A stretch of DNA of 64,000 nucleotides from Georgenia subflava (lineage in GTDB: Bacteria > Actinomycetota > Actinomycetes > Actinomycetales > Actinomycetaceae): assembly GCF_009193155.1 (NCBI RefSeq), contig NZ_VUKD01000001.1, positions 310,001-374,000 of the forward strand. Reading direction: 5' to 3'. Positions 16,762-25,607 of this stretch are shown here, one piece after another. The notes under the pieces were generated by a model. That model had not been told where the DNA came from. It searched no databases and was given only the letters and a program-made list of their open reading frames with translations. Both the position numbers and the translations under genes were made by a program. How positions within the stretch are numbered: position 1 is the stretch's first letter; every line of letters starts with the position of its first letter.

Positions 16762-18083
16762 CAGAGTGACCTTTCGACTGCGGGGTTGGCCGGCATGCCT
16801 TCCGGCCATAGGACGTGAGAGTCGCGGAGCTGTGAGATCTGGTCGTCGGAGTAGCCCAGGACATCGGCCAGGACGTACTCGGTGTCGTTCCCGAGGACGG
16901 GCCACCGCGATTGGAGGGTGTAGTCGCTGGACGGCGATCGGAACGGCACCCCTTCGAACAGTTGAGTTCCGAGGTGAGGATGCTCCAGCGAGGTGAAGAT
17001 ATTGCGGTGACGTAGCTGCGGGTCGTGCTCGACGCGGTCACGGCCCGTCTGGACGGCTCCGGCCGGCACCCCGTGCTGCTGGAGGTGATACATCGCCTCG
17101 TACTTGTCGTGGCTGCGCATCCAGTTGCCGATGTGCGTGTCGATGTCGTCCTGATGCGCTGCGCGGTTCTCGGCGTTGTCGAAGTCGGCACGTTGCGCCC
17201 ACTCCGGGTTGCCGAGTGCCTTCTTGAGGGAGCTCCACTGCTTGTCGTCCAGTACCGACAGCGCGCAGTAGTCGTTCGGTCCGTCACCCCGGGTCCGGTA
17301 GACGTTGCTGGGGCTGGCGGTGTCCCCGCGGAAGCCGACGACCTCTCCGTCCGGGGAGACCGACCGGTTGCCGCCGGGGATGCTCTCGCTCCGGAGCGAG
17401 CGGTCGGTCATGGCGGCCTCGAGCAGCGCGGTGCCGACCAGGGAGATGCCGACCTCGACCTGCGACATGTCGACCCGGGCGCCCTCGCCGGTCCGCTGGC
17501 GACGGGACAGTGCGGTCAGCACGCCGACGGCGCCCATATATCCGCTCGCGACGTCGAGGTAGGACCAGCCCCAGCCGGCCGGCGGAGCACCCGGCTTACC
17601 GGACATGAAGGTCGTGCCGCTCATCGCCTGGGCGGTCGGCCCCCACGTGTTCTTGTTCTTGTGTGGGCCGGTGTGGCCGAATCCGCTGACACTCACGTAC
17701 ACGACTGAGGGGTTCAGCTTCTTGAGCTCGTCATAGCCCAGCCCCCAGCGCTCCAGCACCGAGGCCGAGAACGACTCAGCGACGACGTCGCACTCTCGAA
17801 TCAGGTCGCGGATGACCGCGAGTCCCTCTTCGGTCCGGACGTTGATGGTGAGGCTCTTCTTCCCCACGTTGAGGTTGGCGAAGAAGGGACCGTTGTTGAG
17901 CGTCTTGTTCTTCTCGTCGCGCAGGTACATGGCGCTGCGCATCGGGTCGGGGTTCGTCGGCCACTCAACCTTGATGACCTCGGCTCCGAGGGACGCGAGG
18001 TACCGCGTCATCGTGGGCCCTGCCACGCTCCAGCTGAAGTCGAGGACTCGGACACCCGTCAGCGGGCGCTTGCGGTTCTCCAT
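16758..18083 (-). CDS. Class III (CaiB/BaiF) CoA-transferase, catalytic subunit
   Basis: A 441-residue family III CoA-transferase. It shows VRVLDFSWSVAGP at the N-terminus, GAEVIKVEWP (33-42) and the active-site segment SYLDVASGYMGAVGVL with catalytic Asp177, followed by TGEGARVDMSQVE. The ATG at 18083 is chosen because AGGAG sits eight bases upstream; a GTG at 18092 would abut the ribosome site. It transfers CoA from a donor thioester to the carboxylic acid brought in by the symporter upstream. Four-base overlap with the next transferase supports a heteromeric enzyme. Confidence 0.93.
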   Translation of the reverse strand: MENRKRPLTGVRVLDFSWSVAGPTMTRYLASLGAEVIKVEWPTNPDPMRSAMYLRDEKNKTLNNGPFFANLNVGKKSLTINVRTEEGLAVIRDLIRECDVVAESFSASVLERWGLGYDELKKLNPSVVYVSVSGFGHTGPHKNKNTWGPTAQAMSGTTFMSGKPGAPPAGWGWSYLDVASGYMGAVGVLTALSRRQRTGEGARVDMSQVEVGISLVGTALLEAAMTDRSLRSESIPGGNRSVSPDGEVVGFRGDTASPSNVYRTRGDGPNDYCALSVLDDKQWSSLKKALGNPEWAQRADFDNAENRAAHQDDIDTHIGNWMRSHDKYEAMYHLQQHGVPAGAVQTGRDRVEHDPQLRHRNIFTSLEHPHLGTQLFEGVPFRSPSSDYTLQSRWPVLGNDTEYVLADVLGYSDDQISQLRDSHVLWPEGMPANPAVERSLW

Positions 18084-18107
18084 CTGATTCACTCCTACGT
18101 CGACTGG

Positions 18108-18551
18108 TCAGGCGGTCTCGGGTGCGGCGTCGGGCGACGGCGCCAATGACGCGTGGATCGTCGTCAGCCCGAGCCGTTCGGCGCAGAACGCGTACAGGGG
18201 GCCGCTGAAGAGCGCGTAGAACGGCCACGCGACGAGCGTGAGCACCCCGGTGCTGATGGGCATGCCGGCGATGGCGATCCGTTCGTCGTAGAGCGCCACG
18301 AGGGCAACGACCCAGAGGGCGGTCGAGACAGTGTGGAAAGCAATGAGTGCCGTGATGGTGGCCCGATCAGGCCATCCGTTCTCACGGTCGAGGACGGACA
18401 TGAACGTCAGCAGCGCGATGAGGAGCGGCACCGGGATGATGATGAGCGCCGGCGAGCCGGCAAACATGCCGATCAAGGTGAGCACCAGCAGCCCAGCGAA
18501 CGTCAGCACGAACCGGTCGATCCGACTCTGGCCAGACTTCGACGAATACAT
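18108..18551 (-). CDS. Small four-helix membrane protein, probable symporter partner (unrecognised family)
   Basis: A 147-residue protein with four hydrophobic segments (about 15-30, 34-52, 68-87, 95-118) and a soluble Ala/Pro C-terminus. I do not recognise a named domain. Its start ATG shares bases with the symporter stop (TGATG) and AAGGAG lies seven bases upstream, so it is translated with the symporter. Several solute:sodium symporters need a small membrane subunit, usually shorter than this and encoded upstream. A similar accessory role is the simplest inference. Confidence 0.7.
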   Translation of the reverse strand: MYSSKSGQSRIDRFVLTFAGLLVLTLIGMFAGSPALIIIPVPLLIALLTFMSVLDRENGWPDRATITALIAFHTVSTALWVVALVALYDERIAIAGMPISTGVLTLVAWPFYALFSGPLYAFCAERLGLTTIHASLAPSPDAAPETA

Positions 18552-20131
18552 CACTCAGCTCCTTCGCTTGCGAACTTGTTGGCGCGCGAACTGGGAGGTC
18601 GCGGGACCTCTTCGGCGAGGACCGCCACGTTGCGGTCGTCCGGAGCGCCAGTGGTGTTCTGTGCGAGCACCAGGGGGTAAAGCTCGTCGAACCGGCGCTT
18701 GTCGGCCTCGGACGACGTCGCGTACGACAAGGCGATGTACACGAGGATTCCTGCCACGATGACCACGGCACCGGAGAAGAAGTTTTCCGGAGGCACCCAG
18801 CCGGCCTGGCTGGTCAGAAGCGTGAACCCGACGTTCAGCACAAGACCGCTGATGATGGAGATCGTCGCGGCGACGCCGGTGCCACGTCGCCAGTAGATGC
18901 CCAGGATGATGGGGCCGAAGATGGCTGCACCGAACGCTGCCCAGCCGATGGCGCCTAACAAGTAGATGATCTGGTCGAGATACAGGCCGATGAAGAGCGA
19001 AGCGCCGACGATGACGAGGCTCGCGAGACGGTTCCACAGCAGGTCGCGTCGCACAGCGATCCGCAGGGCGCTCGTCAAGTCACGCATGAGCGCGGAGGCA
19101 CCGATGGTGATGAAGCTGCTGGCGCTCGACATGATCGCGGCCAGCAGCGCTGTCAGGGCCAGACCGGCAACGATCGGGTTGGTGAAGTTGGAGAGGAAGC
19201 TGGTCGCGGTCGAGTCCAGGTCCGGCTCGGCCAACCGGCCGTCAATGATGGCCGCACGCATAGCCACACCGACTCCGAGCGAGAACAGGGTCGTCGTGGC
19301 ATAGCCCAGCCCTGCCACGGTGGCGCCCCATTTGAGTTCTTTCGGAGACTTGAGCATCAAGAACTTATGGATGAGCTGCGGCTGAGCGACCATCCCGAGA
19401 ACGATCATGATCGTGTTGGCGATGATCCAGACGACGGGCTTGACTCCGTCGAGCGACAAGAACGCCATGTCCTCGCCGGCGAGGGTGCCCATGATTCCGG
19501 TCCACCCGCCGCCGCTTGCCATCGCAATTCCGAATATCACGATCGACATCGCGATCATGATGATTCCCTGGACGAGGTCGGTCCAGACCGCCGCCAGCAT
19601 CCCACCGGCCATGGTGTAGATCGCGACGACGACGGCACCGACCCACGTGGCAGCTGCGAACGGAATTCCGAGCAGGAGACTCGTGATCACGCCCGCAGCG
19701 ACGATCTGCGCCGTCATGTACCCGATCGCGCCGAGGATCATGGCGATGGACATCCACAGGTGGGCCGACTTGGACTCATACCTCACCCGCACGATGTCGG
19801 GGATGCTGTACACCTCGTGACGGTGGGCGATAAGCCGCAGACGACCACCGAGCAGGAACCAGGCCAGGGCGAACCCCAGGGGAGCCAGCAGGGCCGTCCC
19901 CACCAGCGCTGCGAGACCCCACGCAGAGGTCGTGCCGGTGGCGCCGACCATGCCCCATCCGCTCTGGATGGAGGAGAATGACGCCATCGCCATCACAAAG
20001 AATCCGAGCGACTGACCCGCCACCAAGAATTCCTTCGAGGATTTCATCTTCGTATTCGCCCAGAAGCCGATAGCGAGCATCAGCCCTAGGTACGCGATCG
20101 CTACGACAAGGATGATTGTTTGCGCATCCAT
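18551..20131 (-). CDS. Sodium:solute symporter (SSS family)
   Basis: A 526-residue LeuT-fold transporter with about 13 transmembrane helices. Family marks are DFxV-type sequence SKEFLVAGQSLGFF near the N-terminus, the broken-helix region SIQSGWGMVGATG, IYTMAGGMLAAVWTDLVQG and the SSSFITIGASALMRDL segment that forms the second Na+ site. The ATG at 20131 has AAGGGG five bases upstream. It heads the operon containing the CoA-transferases and thiolase-like enzymes, so it very likely imports the carboxylic acid that these enzymes process. Confidence 0.95.
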   Translation of the reverse strand: MDAQTIILVVAIAYLGLMLAIGFWANTKMKSSKEFLVAGQSLGFFVMAMASFSSIQSGWGMVGATGTTSAWGLAALVGTALLAPLGFALAWFLLGGRLRLIAHRHEVYSIPDIVRVRYESKSAHLWMSIAMILGAIGYMTAQIVAAGVITSLLLGIPFAAATWVGAVVVAIYTMAGGMLAAVWTDLVQGIIMIAMSIVIFGIAMASGGGWTGIMGTLAGEDMAFLSLDGVKPVVWIIANTIMIVLGMVAQPQLIHKFLMLKSPKELKWGATVAGLGYATTTLFSLGVGVAMRAAIIDGRLAEPDLDSTATSFLSNFTNPIVAGLALTALLAAIMSSASSFITIGASALMRDLTSALRIAVRRDLLWNRLASLVIVGASLFIGLYLDQIIYLLGAIGWAAFGAAIFGPIILGIYWRRGTGVAATISIISGLVLNVGFTLLTSQAGWVPPENFFSGAVVIVAGILVYIALSYATSSEADKRRFDELYPLVLAQNTTGAPDDRNVAVLAEEVPRPPSSRANKFASEGAE

Positions 20132-20662
20132 GTGAGCCCCTTCGTCATCATTGATCTTGGGAACGGAGTGAACGACTAGAACTGTCGGAGGGTGCACCCA
20201 AATCGCGTTGCACCCGACGGGGAACGCTGAGGTTGGGCTTCTCGTGTTGGTTGCCGAGAGGTTTCGGTCGTAACGAGCTGGTGAGCCGGGGTGGACGTGA
20301 TCGTCGTGCTTCGTCGCTGACGATCTGCTGCTTGAGTGCTTCCGAATCTATGTCGGCAGGTGTGCGAGCCAAATAGCTACCTAGGGCATATTGCTGCCAG
20401 ACCATGTATCCACCTTGCGGGTGCACCGACGATCAGGCGACGATCGCTCCGACTTCGGGCTCCGGAGGCGGCACGCGTCGTTGGGCGGCAGAGCGCTCGA
20501 CGGCGGACGCTCGACTGCCAGTTCCTTCGCACGCTCGACGCTCGATGGTCGGCGCTGAAGTCGGGTGGGTACTGCCGCGACTGACACCTTCAGTGCCGCA
20601 ACGCGCCTTCCAGACGGCGGCGGTACTAAGCCGCTCGGTGTGAGAAGACAGTGACTGCTTCG
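20132..20662. other. 531-base intergenic region before the symporter operon
   Basis: No convincing gene is present; a 92-residue minus-strand frame (20148-20426) has no ribosome site and no domain. The region should carry the end of the MFS operon and the promoter of the symporter operon. A short hairpin (CAGTGAC / GTCACTG, 20649-20668) spans the MFS stop. GGGTGCACC occurs at 20190-20198 within a 10-base palindrome and again at 20419-20427, possibly operator sites for the symporter operon. The stretch 20340-20400 is visibly less GC-rich than its surroundings. Confidence 0.5.
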
Positions 20663-21853
20663 TCACTGGGGACGCGCGGTCCGCCACTGCCAGGTAAGTA
20701 CGGCGAGCAGCACAGCAGTGACCAGGAGCCCGAACCACGCGGTCAGGTAGCCGCCGAGGTGGTCGACGACGATCCCGAACAGCGGCGGTCCGAGCATGAA
20801 CCCGACATACAGGCCCAGCGAGGGCCACCCCGTGTTCCGGCCGACCGTGCCCGGCGGGGAGGACCGCACGACGGCGGCCATGATCACCACGTTCGCCGAG
20901 AGCGCGCTGAAGCTGAACAGCGCCGCCCCGAGCCACATGAGGAGCTCCCCCACCGAGGCGGACAGCGCGAACATCGCGACGGCGACGGCGGCCAGCACCG
21001 CCAGCCACAGCAGCACGGCCCGCTCGTCCGCGAACCGGTCCACCAGCCGCCCCCAGGCCATCCGCGCCGCCACGCCCACCCCGCCGAGGACCGCGGCCAC
21101 CATGCCCGCCCGGGTGAACGTCGCGCCCAGCTCCTGGTGCGCGTACAGCGGCAGGTACACGTTGCTCGCCTGGATCAGCACCCCCATGAGCAGCGCGTAG
21201 CCGCTGAGCCACCAGATCCGCGCGGGCACCCGGCTCGGCCGACCCGCCTGGTCCGGTCGGCTGCCACCGGCAGAGAACCGCATCCGCCACGTCAGCCACA
21301 GCCCGGCAAGGGCGAGACCGGTGCAGTACAGGATCGCGTGCCGCCACGAGGTCCACGCCGCCACCAACGGCAGCACCAGCCCGGCGAGCAGCTGTCCGAT
21401 CTGCACGCCCGACTGCTTGACCCCGACGACCAGCCCGTACCGGCCGCTGCCGATGTCGGTCGAGATCACGTGGTTCGTGGCTGGGTTGGCGATCGCCTGC
21501 ACGACGCCGGCGACGCCGATCCCCGCCATCAGCCAGACGAACGACGGCGCCGAGCCGATCACCAGCAGCGCCACCGCCCCGCACGCGAAACCGACCAGCA
21601 GCAGCCGCCGCGGACCCCACCGGTCCGTCAGCCGCCCGCCGGCGATCGTCAGCGCCGCGGCGATGCCGAACGTGACGAACCACAGCCACCCGAACTCGCC
21701 CGCCGAGAGCGAGAGCTCCGAGACGACGTAGGGCCCTAGCGCGCTGATCGCGTAGTGCGCCAGCGGACCCACCGCCATCGCGAGCGCCAGGTAACCGGCA
21801 AGCAGCCCCTCGCGCATCGGCGAGGGGCTGCTCACGGGGGTGCTCGTGCTCAT
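20663..21853 (-). CDS. MFS transporter
   Basis: A 396-residue, 12-helix major facilitator with GRLTDRWGPRRLLL between helices 2 and 3 and a second-half copy GRLVDRFADERAVL, a typical MFS arrangement. It may export a pathway product or import an aromatic substrate. The ATG at 21853 overlaps a 20-codon mini-ORF stop (ATGA). Another possible start is Met13 at 21817. The N-terminal coding region contains a perfect 12-base inverted repeat (21801-21812 with 21821-21832), which could mask or expose this second start in the mRNA. Confidence 0.92.
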   Translation of the reverse strand: MSTSTPVSSPSPMREGLLAGYLALAMAVGPLAHYAISALGPYVVSELSLSAGEFGWLWFVTFGIAAALTIAGGRLTDRWGPRRLLLVGFACGAVALLVIGSAPSFVWLMAGIGVAGVVQAIANPATNHVISTDIGSGRYGLVVGVKQSGVQIGQLLAGLVLPLVAAWTSWRHAILYCTGLALAGLWLTWRMRFSAGGSRPDQAGRPSRVPARIWWLSGYALLMGVLIQASNVYLPLYAHQELGATFTRAGMVAAVLGGVGVAARMAWGRLVDRFADERAVLLWLAVLAAVAVAMFALSASVGELLMWLGAALFSFSALSANVVIMAAVVRSSPPGTVGRNTGWPSLGLYVGFMLGPPLFGIVVDHLGGYLTAWFGLLVTAVLLAVLTWQWRTARPQ

Positions 21854-21912
21854 GCGACGTGGGATTCCGGCGCTCCGTCGAGAAGCGAGGAGCTGCTCAC
21901 GGGCGCGCTCAT
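21850..21912 (-). CDS. 20-codon mini-ORF coupling two operon genes, probable duplicated gene start
   Basis: ATG at 21912 overlaps the monooxygenase stop and the TGA at 21850-21852 overlaps the MFS start, both as ATGA. The peptide MSAPVSSSSLLDGAPESHVA resembles the first residues of the MFS protein (MSTSTPVSSPSP), and the DNA repeats the ATGAGC...CCCGTGAGCAGC stretch. It is probably a relic of a local duplication that now hands ribosomes from one gene to the next. A functional peptide is not implied. Confidence 0.5.
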   Translation of the reverse strand: MSAPVSSSSLLDGAPESHVA

Positions 21913-23120
21913 GCGATGGCTTGCGAGTCCCGCACGCTGTCGAGCAGCGAGGTGCGGCGCAGGAACGCCCTCGCCCGGGCGGGGTCCTCCGCCGTCGCGC
22001 GCAGGTTGTCGAGGTTCGCCCGGCGCACCGCCGGGTCCCGCTCCTCCAGCCGCTTCTTGTTGTTCACCGTCTGGTCCTGCACGAACCGGATGTTCAGCTC
22101 GCGCCGGCGCCGCTCGTACCGGTCCAGCAGGTCCGGCTCGGCACCGCGGGTGACCTCGTCCAGCGTGTCGAGGAGGTCCATCACGTCGTGGATGCCGCAG
22201 TTCAGGCCCAGCCCGCCGATCGGGTTGTTGACGTGCGCGGCGTCGCCGGCGAGGAACACCCGACCCTGCCGGAAGCTCGCCGCCACCCGCTGGTGGACCC
22301 GGTAGATCTTCCGGTGCACGAGCTCTCCGGCACCGGCGTCGGGCCACACCCCGGCGAGGCGACGCGCGGCGGAGGCGTCGCTCAGCGCCTCCTCGTCGGT
22401 CTCGTCGACCGCCGTCGGGAACACCACCCGCCACCGCCCCTGCATGTCGTCGCCGGCCACCTTGAACAGGTTGGTCCACTCGTGCGGGTCCGCGAGGTAG
22501 GCGCGCGGGCTGCAGCCCATGGCATCGGCGAAGTCGAAGAGCGTCGTGAGGACGACGAACCGCTCGGGCCAGGTGTAGCCCTCGAACTCGATGCCCTGGG
22601 ACTTGCGCACCGTGCTGCGTCCGCCGTCGCACCCGATCAGCCACGCGCCCTCGACGCGCTCGGGGCCGTCCGGTCCGCGCACGTGGGCGACGACGCCGGT
22701 CGCCGTCTGCTCGACGGTCTCGAAGCTCGTGCCCAGCCGCACGTCCACGTCGGGCATCTCGCCCAGCCGGCGCAGCCCCATGCGGGAGAGCTTGTGCTGC
22801 TCGGTCTGCACGACGAACGGGAACTTCGTCTCCTCGGCCAGGACCTCGTGGTCGAACCGGGCGACCAGCTCGTGCGCCGGCTTGTCCCAGTAGTCGAAGT
22901 ACCGGGCCACCAGGCCGCGGCTGATGAACTCGTCGATGATGCCGAGCTCGTCGAGCATCTCCAGGGTCGAGGGGTGGAAGGTCGACGCGCGCGGGTCCTC
23001 CATCACCTCGGTGGCCTCTTCGATGATCGTGACGGCGAACCCGCGCCGGGCGGCGGCCATCGCCGCCACGACGCCGACGGGTCCGGCGCCGACGACGATC
23101 ACCCGTCCATGGTCGCTCAT
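21909..23120 (-). CDS. FAD-dependent aromatic-ring monooxygenase (MhpA/PHBH class)
   Basis: A 403-residue class A flavoprotein hydroxylase. It has the dinucleotide motif VVGAGPVG (9-16), the DG motif GCDGGRSTVRK (163-173) and the second FAD motif GRVFLAGDAAHVNNP. These enzymes use NAD(P)H and O2 to hydroxylate a phenolic or N-heteroaromatic acid. The ATG at 23120 shares a base with the preceding stop (TGATG), with GAAGGAG before it; the frame continues upstream to 23543 only as shadow. With two amide hydrolases in the neighbourhood it suggests ring hydroxylation in breakdown of an aromatic amide or pyridine-like compound. Confidence 0.93.
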   Translation of the reverse strand: MSDHGRVIVVGAGPVGVVAAMAAARRGFAVTIIEEATEVMEDPRASTFHPSTLEMLDELGIIDEFISRGLVARYFDYWDKPAHELVARFDHEVLAEETKFPFVVQTEQHKLSRMGLRRLGEMPDVDVRLGTSFETVEQTATGVVAHVRGPDGPERVEGAWLIGCDGGRSTVRKSQGIEFEGYTWPERFVVLTTLFDFADAMGCSPRAYLADPHEWTNLFKVAGDDMQGRWRVVFPTAVDETDEEALSDASAARRLAGVWPDAGAGELVHRKIYRVHQRVAASFRQGRVFLAGDAAHVNNPIGGLGLNCGIHDVMDLLDTLDEVTRGAEPDLLDRYERRRRELNIRFVQDQTVNNKKRLEERDPAVRRANLDNLRATAEDPARARAFLRRTSLLDSVRDSQAIA

Positions 23121-23875
23121 CAAGACTCCTTCGTGGCAGGGACGCGGTAGAGGTCGGCGGGCAGGCCGTCGAAGAAGGCGGTCGTCGCCTCGACCCCGAC
23201 GACGTCGGCGTACTTCTGGTCCATGTCGAACAGGTTCACCAGGTGCGAGACCCGGCCGCGGTCGAACGTCGCCTCGGCCACCACGCTCATGCGGTAGTTG
23301 TTCGAGAAGCCGTCGAGCACCGTCGCGCGGACGCAGCCGCTCGTGGTCGTCCCGCACAGCACGAGGCTGTCGGCGCCGAGCTCGACCAGGTAGCTCTGCA
23401 GCGGGGAGGCGTAGAAGACGCTGGGCTTGGGCTTGCGGATGACGACGTCGCCGGCCTCCGGGGCGATCTGCGGCATGATCTCGTTGACGCCCGCCGGATG
23501 TGCCTCGGAGTCCTCCGCCCGGCGCCGGTTCTTGTCCGCCCACCGGCCGGAGTTGAGCCCGTCGGGGCGCGGGTCCTCACCCGTGCTGTAGATGACCGGG
23601 ATGCCGTTGGCCCGGGCGGAGTCGATGAGCGCGGCGACGTGCGGCAGCGCCTCCCAGGCCGCCTCGCCACAGCTGTTCCGCCAGCGCCGGATCGAGTCGA
23701 GGATCGGCTCGGGCCGGTCGCCGCAGAAGTTGTGGTTGACGTCGATCACGACCAGCACCGGCTTCCTGCCGAAGCCGGCCCGCTCCCCGTAGCCGGCGGC
23801 GGCGAACACCGCGGCATCACGCTCGTCGAGGATGGCGCTGAAGTCGACCCTCCCGTCGGGAAGAACCGTCGTCAC
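23120..23875 (-). CDS. Isochorismatase-fold cysteine hydrolase
   Basis: A 251-residue amidohydrolase of the isochorismatase/N-carbamoylsarcosine amidase group. The catalytic triad is visible as Asp45 (VVIDVNHNFC), Lys148 (IRKPKPSVF) and Cys181 (TTTSGCVRATVLDG). The cis-peptide motif TTTSG precedes the Cys. Relatives hydrolyse N-carbamoyl amides, nicotinamide, maleamate or ureidoacrylate. The GTG at 23875 overlaps the permease stop (GTGA). The N-terminal extension of about 35 residues is typical of the N-carbamoylsarcosine amidase branch. Confidence 0.92.
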   Translation of the reverse strand: MTTVLPDGRVDFSAILDERDAAVFAAAGYGERAGFGRKPVLVVIDVNHNFCGDRPEPILDSIRRWRNSCGEAAWEALPHVAALIDSARANGIPVIYSTGEDPRPDGLNSGRWADKNRRRAEDSEAHPAGVNEIMPQIAPEAGDVVIRKPKPSVFYASPLQSYLVELGADSLVLCGTTTSGCVRATVLDGFSNNYRMSVVAEATFDRGRVSHLVNLFDMDQKYADVVGVEATTAFFDGLPADLYRVPATKES

Positions 23876-24720
23876 TGGTCCCTCCCGCCGCTGACGCTCG
23901 AGTACCAGGGCGCGACCTTGCCCTCCAGCCAGCCGACGAGCTTCGTCAGGCCGATGCCGAGGATCATCAGGACGACGATCGGGACGAACAGGGCGGCGGT
24001 GTCGAAGCGCTGGCCCGCGGTGATGATGAGCCCGCCGAGACCGCCGATCGCGGTGAAGAACTCGGCGATCACGATCCCGATGACCGCACGGCCGATGCCG
24101 AGGCGCAGCCCGGTCATGATGTGCGGGATGGTCGCGGGCAGGATGATCTTGCGCATCAGCGCGTCCTCGTTCGCGACGAACGACTTGCCCACCTCGATCA
24201 TCGGCTTCGGCACGGCGCTGACGCCGGCCCAGGTGCTGATGATGATCGGGAAGACCGTCATCACGACGACGACGGCGACCTTGACGGTGAACCCGAGCCC
24301 GAACCACAGGATGAACAGCGGGATGAAGGCCACCATCGGCATCGAGTAGCCGCCGGTGACGAAGATGCCCAGCGCCGCGTCGATGACGCGGTAGCGCCCG
24401 ATCAGCAGGCCCACCGGGATGCCGATCACCGCGGCGATGAAGAACCCGAGGAAGAGCGGCTGGAGGCTGTCCGCCAGCGCCGCCGTCAGCGTCCCGTCGG
24501 AGATCTGGGTGGCGGCCGACTGGGCGATCGCCGTCGGGTAGGACGCGAAGATGGGGTTCATCTGCCGGCCGAAGAGCTCCCAGACGACCAGCAGCGTCAC
24601 CACGGAGGCGACGGTGATCAGGCGGTACTTCTGCCGGCCGAGCCGGGCACGGGCGGCGCCCTGCCGGATGTGCCGATCGGCCGGCGTCGAGCTCGCGCGG
24701 CCCTGCGTCATGGTGGTCAT
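23872..24720 (-). CDS. ABC transporter permease (SsuC/TauC/ThiX type)
   Basis: A 282-residue protein with six transmembrane helices and the EAA loop (KSFVANEDALMRKIILPATIP) of the nitrate/sulfonate/taurine/pyrimidine importers. A basic cytoplasmic head precedes the first helix. ATG at 24720 overlaps the ATPase stop (ATGA) and is preceded by AGGAGG. With the ATPase and lipoprotein upstream it makes a complete importer. Confidence 0.93.
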   Translation of the reverse strand: MTTMTQGRASSTPADRHIRQGAARARLGRQKYRLITVASVVTLLVVWELFGRQMNPIFASYPTAIAQSAATQISDGTLTAALADSLQPLFLGFFIAAVIGIPVGLLIGRYRVIDAALGIFVTGGYSMPMVAFIPLFILWFGLGFTVKVAVVVVMTVFPIIISTWAGVSAVPKPMIEVGKSFVANEDALMRKIILPATIPHIMTGLRLGIGRAVIGIVIAEFFTAIGGLGGLIITAGQRFDTAALFVPIVVLMILGIGLTKLVGWLEGKVAPWYSSVSGGRDQ

Positions 24721-25607
24721 CGCTGTCCTCCTGCTCCGGCCGTCGCGGCGGCCCCGCCGCCGGCGTGGACGTCGGCCATCAGCGCGTGCCAGATCTCGTA
24801 CCTGAGGTCGGCGAACTCCTTCGAGCCCCGCACGGCGAGCACGTCGGTGCGCGGCCGGGCGATCGGGATGTCGAAGACGCGGTCCACCCGGCCCGGGTGC
24901 GAGGCCATGAGGATCACGCGGTCCGCCAGCAGCACGGCCTCGTCGAGGTCGTGCGTGACGAACATGATGGTCTTGTTGGTCTCCTGGTGGATGCGGAGCA
25001 CCTCGGCCTGCAGGCCCTCCCGGGTCTGCGCGTCGAGCGCCCCGAACGGCTCGTCCATGAGCAGCACCTGCGGGTCGATGCTCAGCGCCCGGGCCAGCCC
25101 GACGCGCTGCTTCATGCCGCCGGAGAGCTGGTTGGGGCGCCGGTCCATCGCGTTGCCGAGCCCGACCAGCTCGAGCTTCTCCCGGGCGATGGCTCGGCGC
25201 TCCTTCTTGGCGACGCCCTTGACCTCGAGGCCGAACTCGACGTTCTGCAGCGCGGTGCGCCACGGGAAGAGCTCGGCGTGCTGGAAGACGAGCCCGCGGT
25301 CGTAGCCGCAGCCGGTGACGACGTTGCCGCCCACCGCGATCTGCCCGCTGGTGGCCTTCTCCAGCCCCATGATTATCCGCAGCAGCGTCGTCTTGCCGCA
25401 GCCGCTCAGCCCGGTCAGCGCCACGATCTCGCCCTCACGCACCGAGAACGAGACGTCCTGGAGCGCCTGGACGTGCTGCCTCTCCTTGCCGACGTCGATC
25501 TCGAACTCCTTGGAGACGTTGTCGATGACGACGCGGTCGGTGTGCTCGTTCGTGGCGTTCATGATCCTGCCCGCTCCGGTCCGGTCGGTCGTGAGGGTCG
25601 ATGTCAT
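24717..25607 (-). CDS. ABC transporter ATP-binding protein (SsuB/TauB type)
   Basis: A 296-residue ATPase: Walker A GLSGCGKTT (66-74), Q-loop LVFQHAELFPW, signature LSGGMKQR, Walker B VLLMDEPFGALD and the H-loop FVTHDLDEA. Two starts are possible. The ATG at 25607 overlaps the binding-protein stop (ATGA), which I prefer, and the ATG at 25562 lies just before the conserved domain. It energises import by the neighbouring permease. Confidence 0.94.
   Translation of the reverse strand: MTSTLTTDRTGAGRIMNATNEHTDRVVIDNVSKEFEIDVGKERQHVQALQDVSFSVREGEIVALTGLSGCGKTTLLRIIMGLEKATSGQIAVGGNVVTGCGYDRGLVFQHAELFPWRTALQNVEFGLEVKGVAKKERRAIAREKLELVGLGNAMDRRPNQLSGGMKQRVGLARALSIDPQVLLMDEPFGALDAQTREGLQAEVLRIHQETNKTIMFVTHDLDEAVLLADRVILMASHPGRVDRVFDIPIARPRTDVLAVRGSKEFADLRYEIWHALMADVHAGGGAAATAGAGGQR

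Noticed and set aside
20148-20426. 92-residue minus-strand frame in the symporter leader region
   Set aside because: No ribosome site, no domain and no codon pattern like the neighbours; better seen as non-coding leader.
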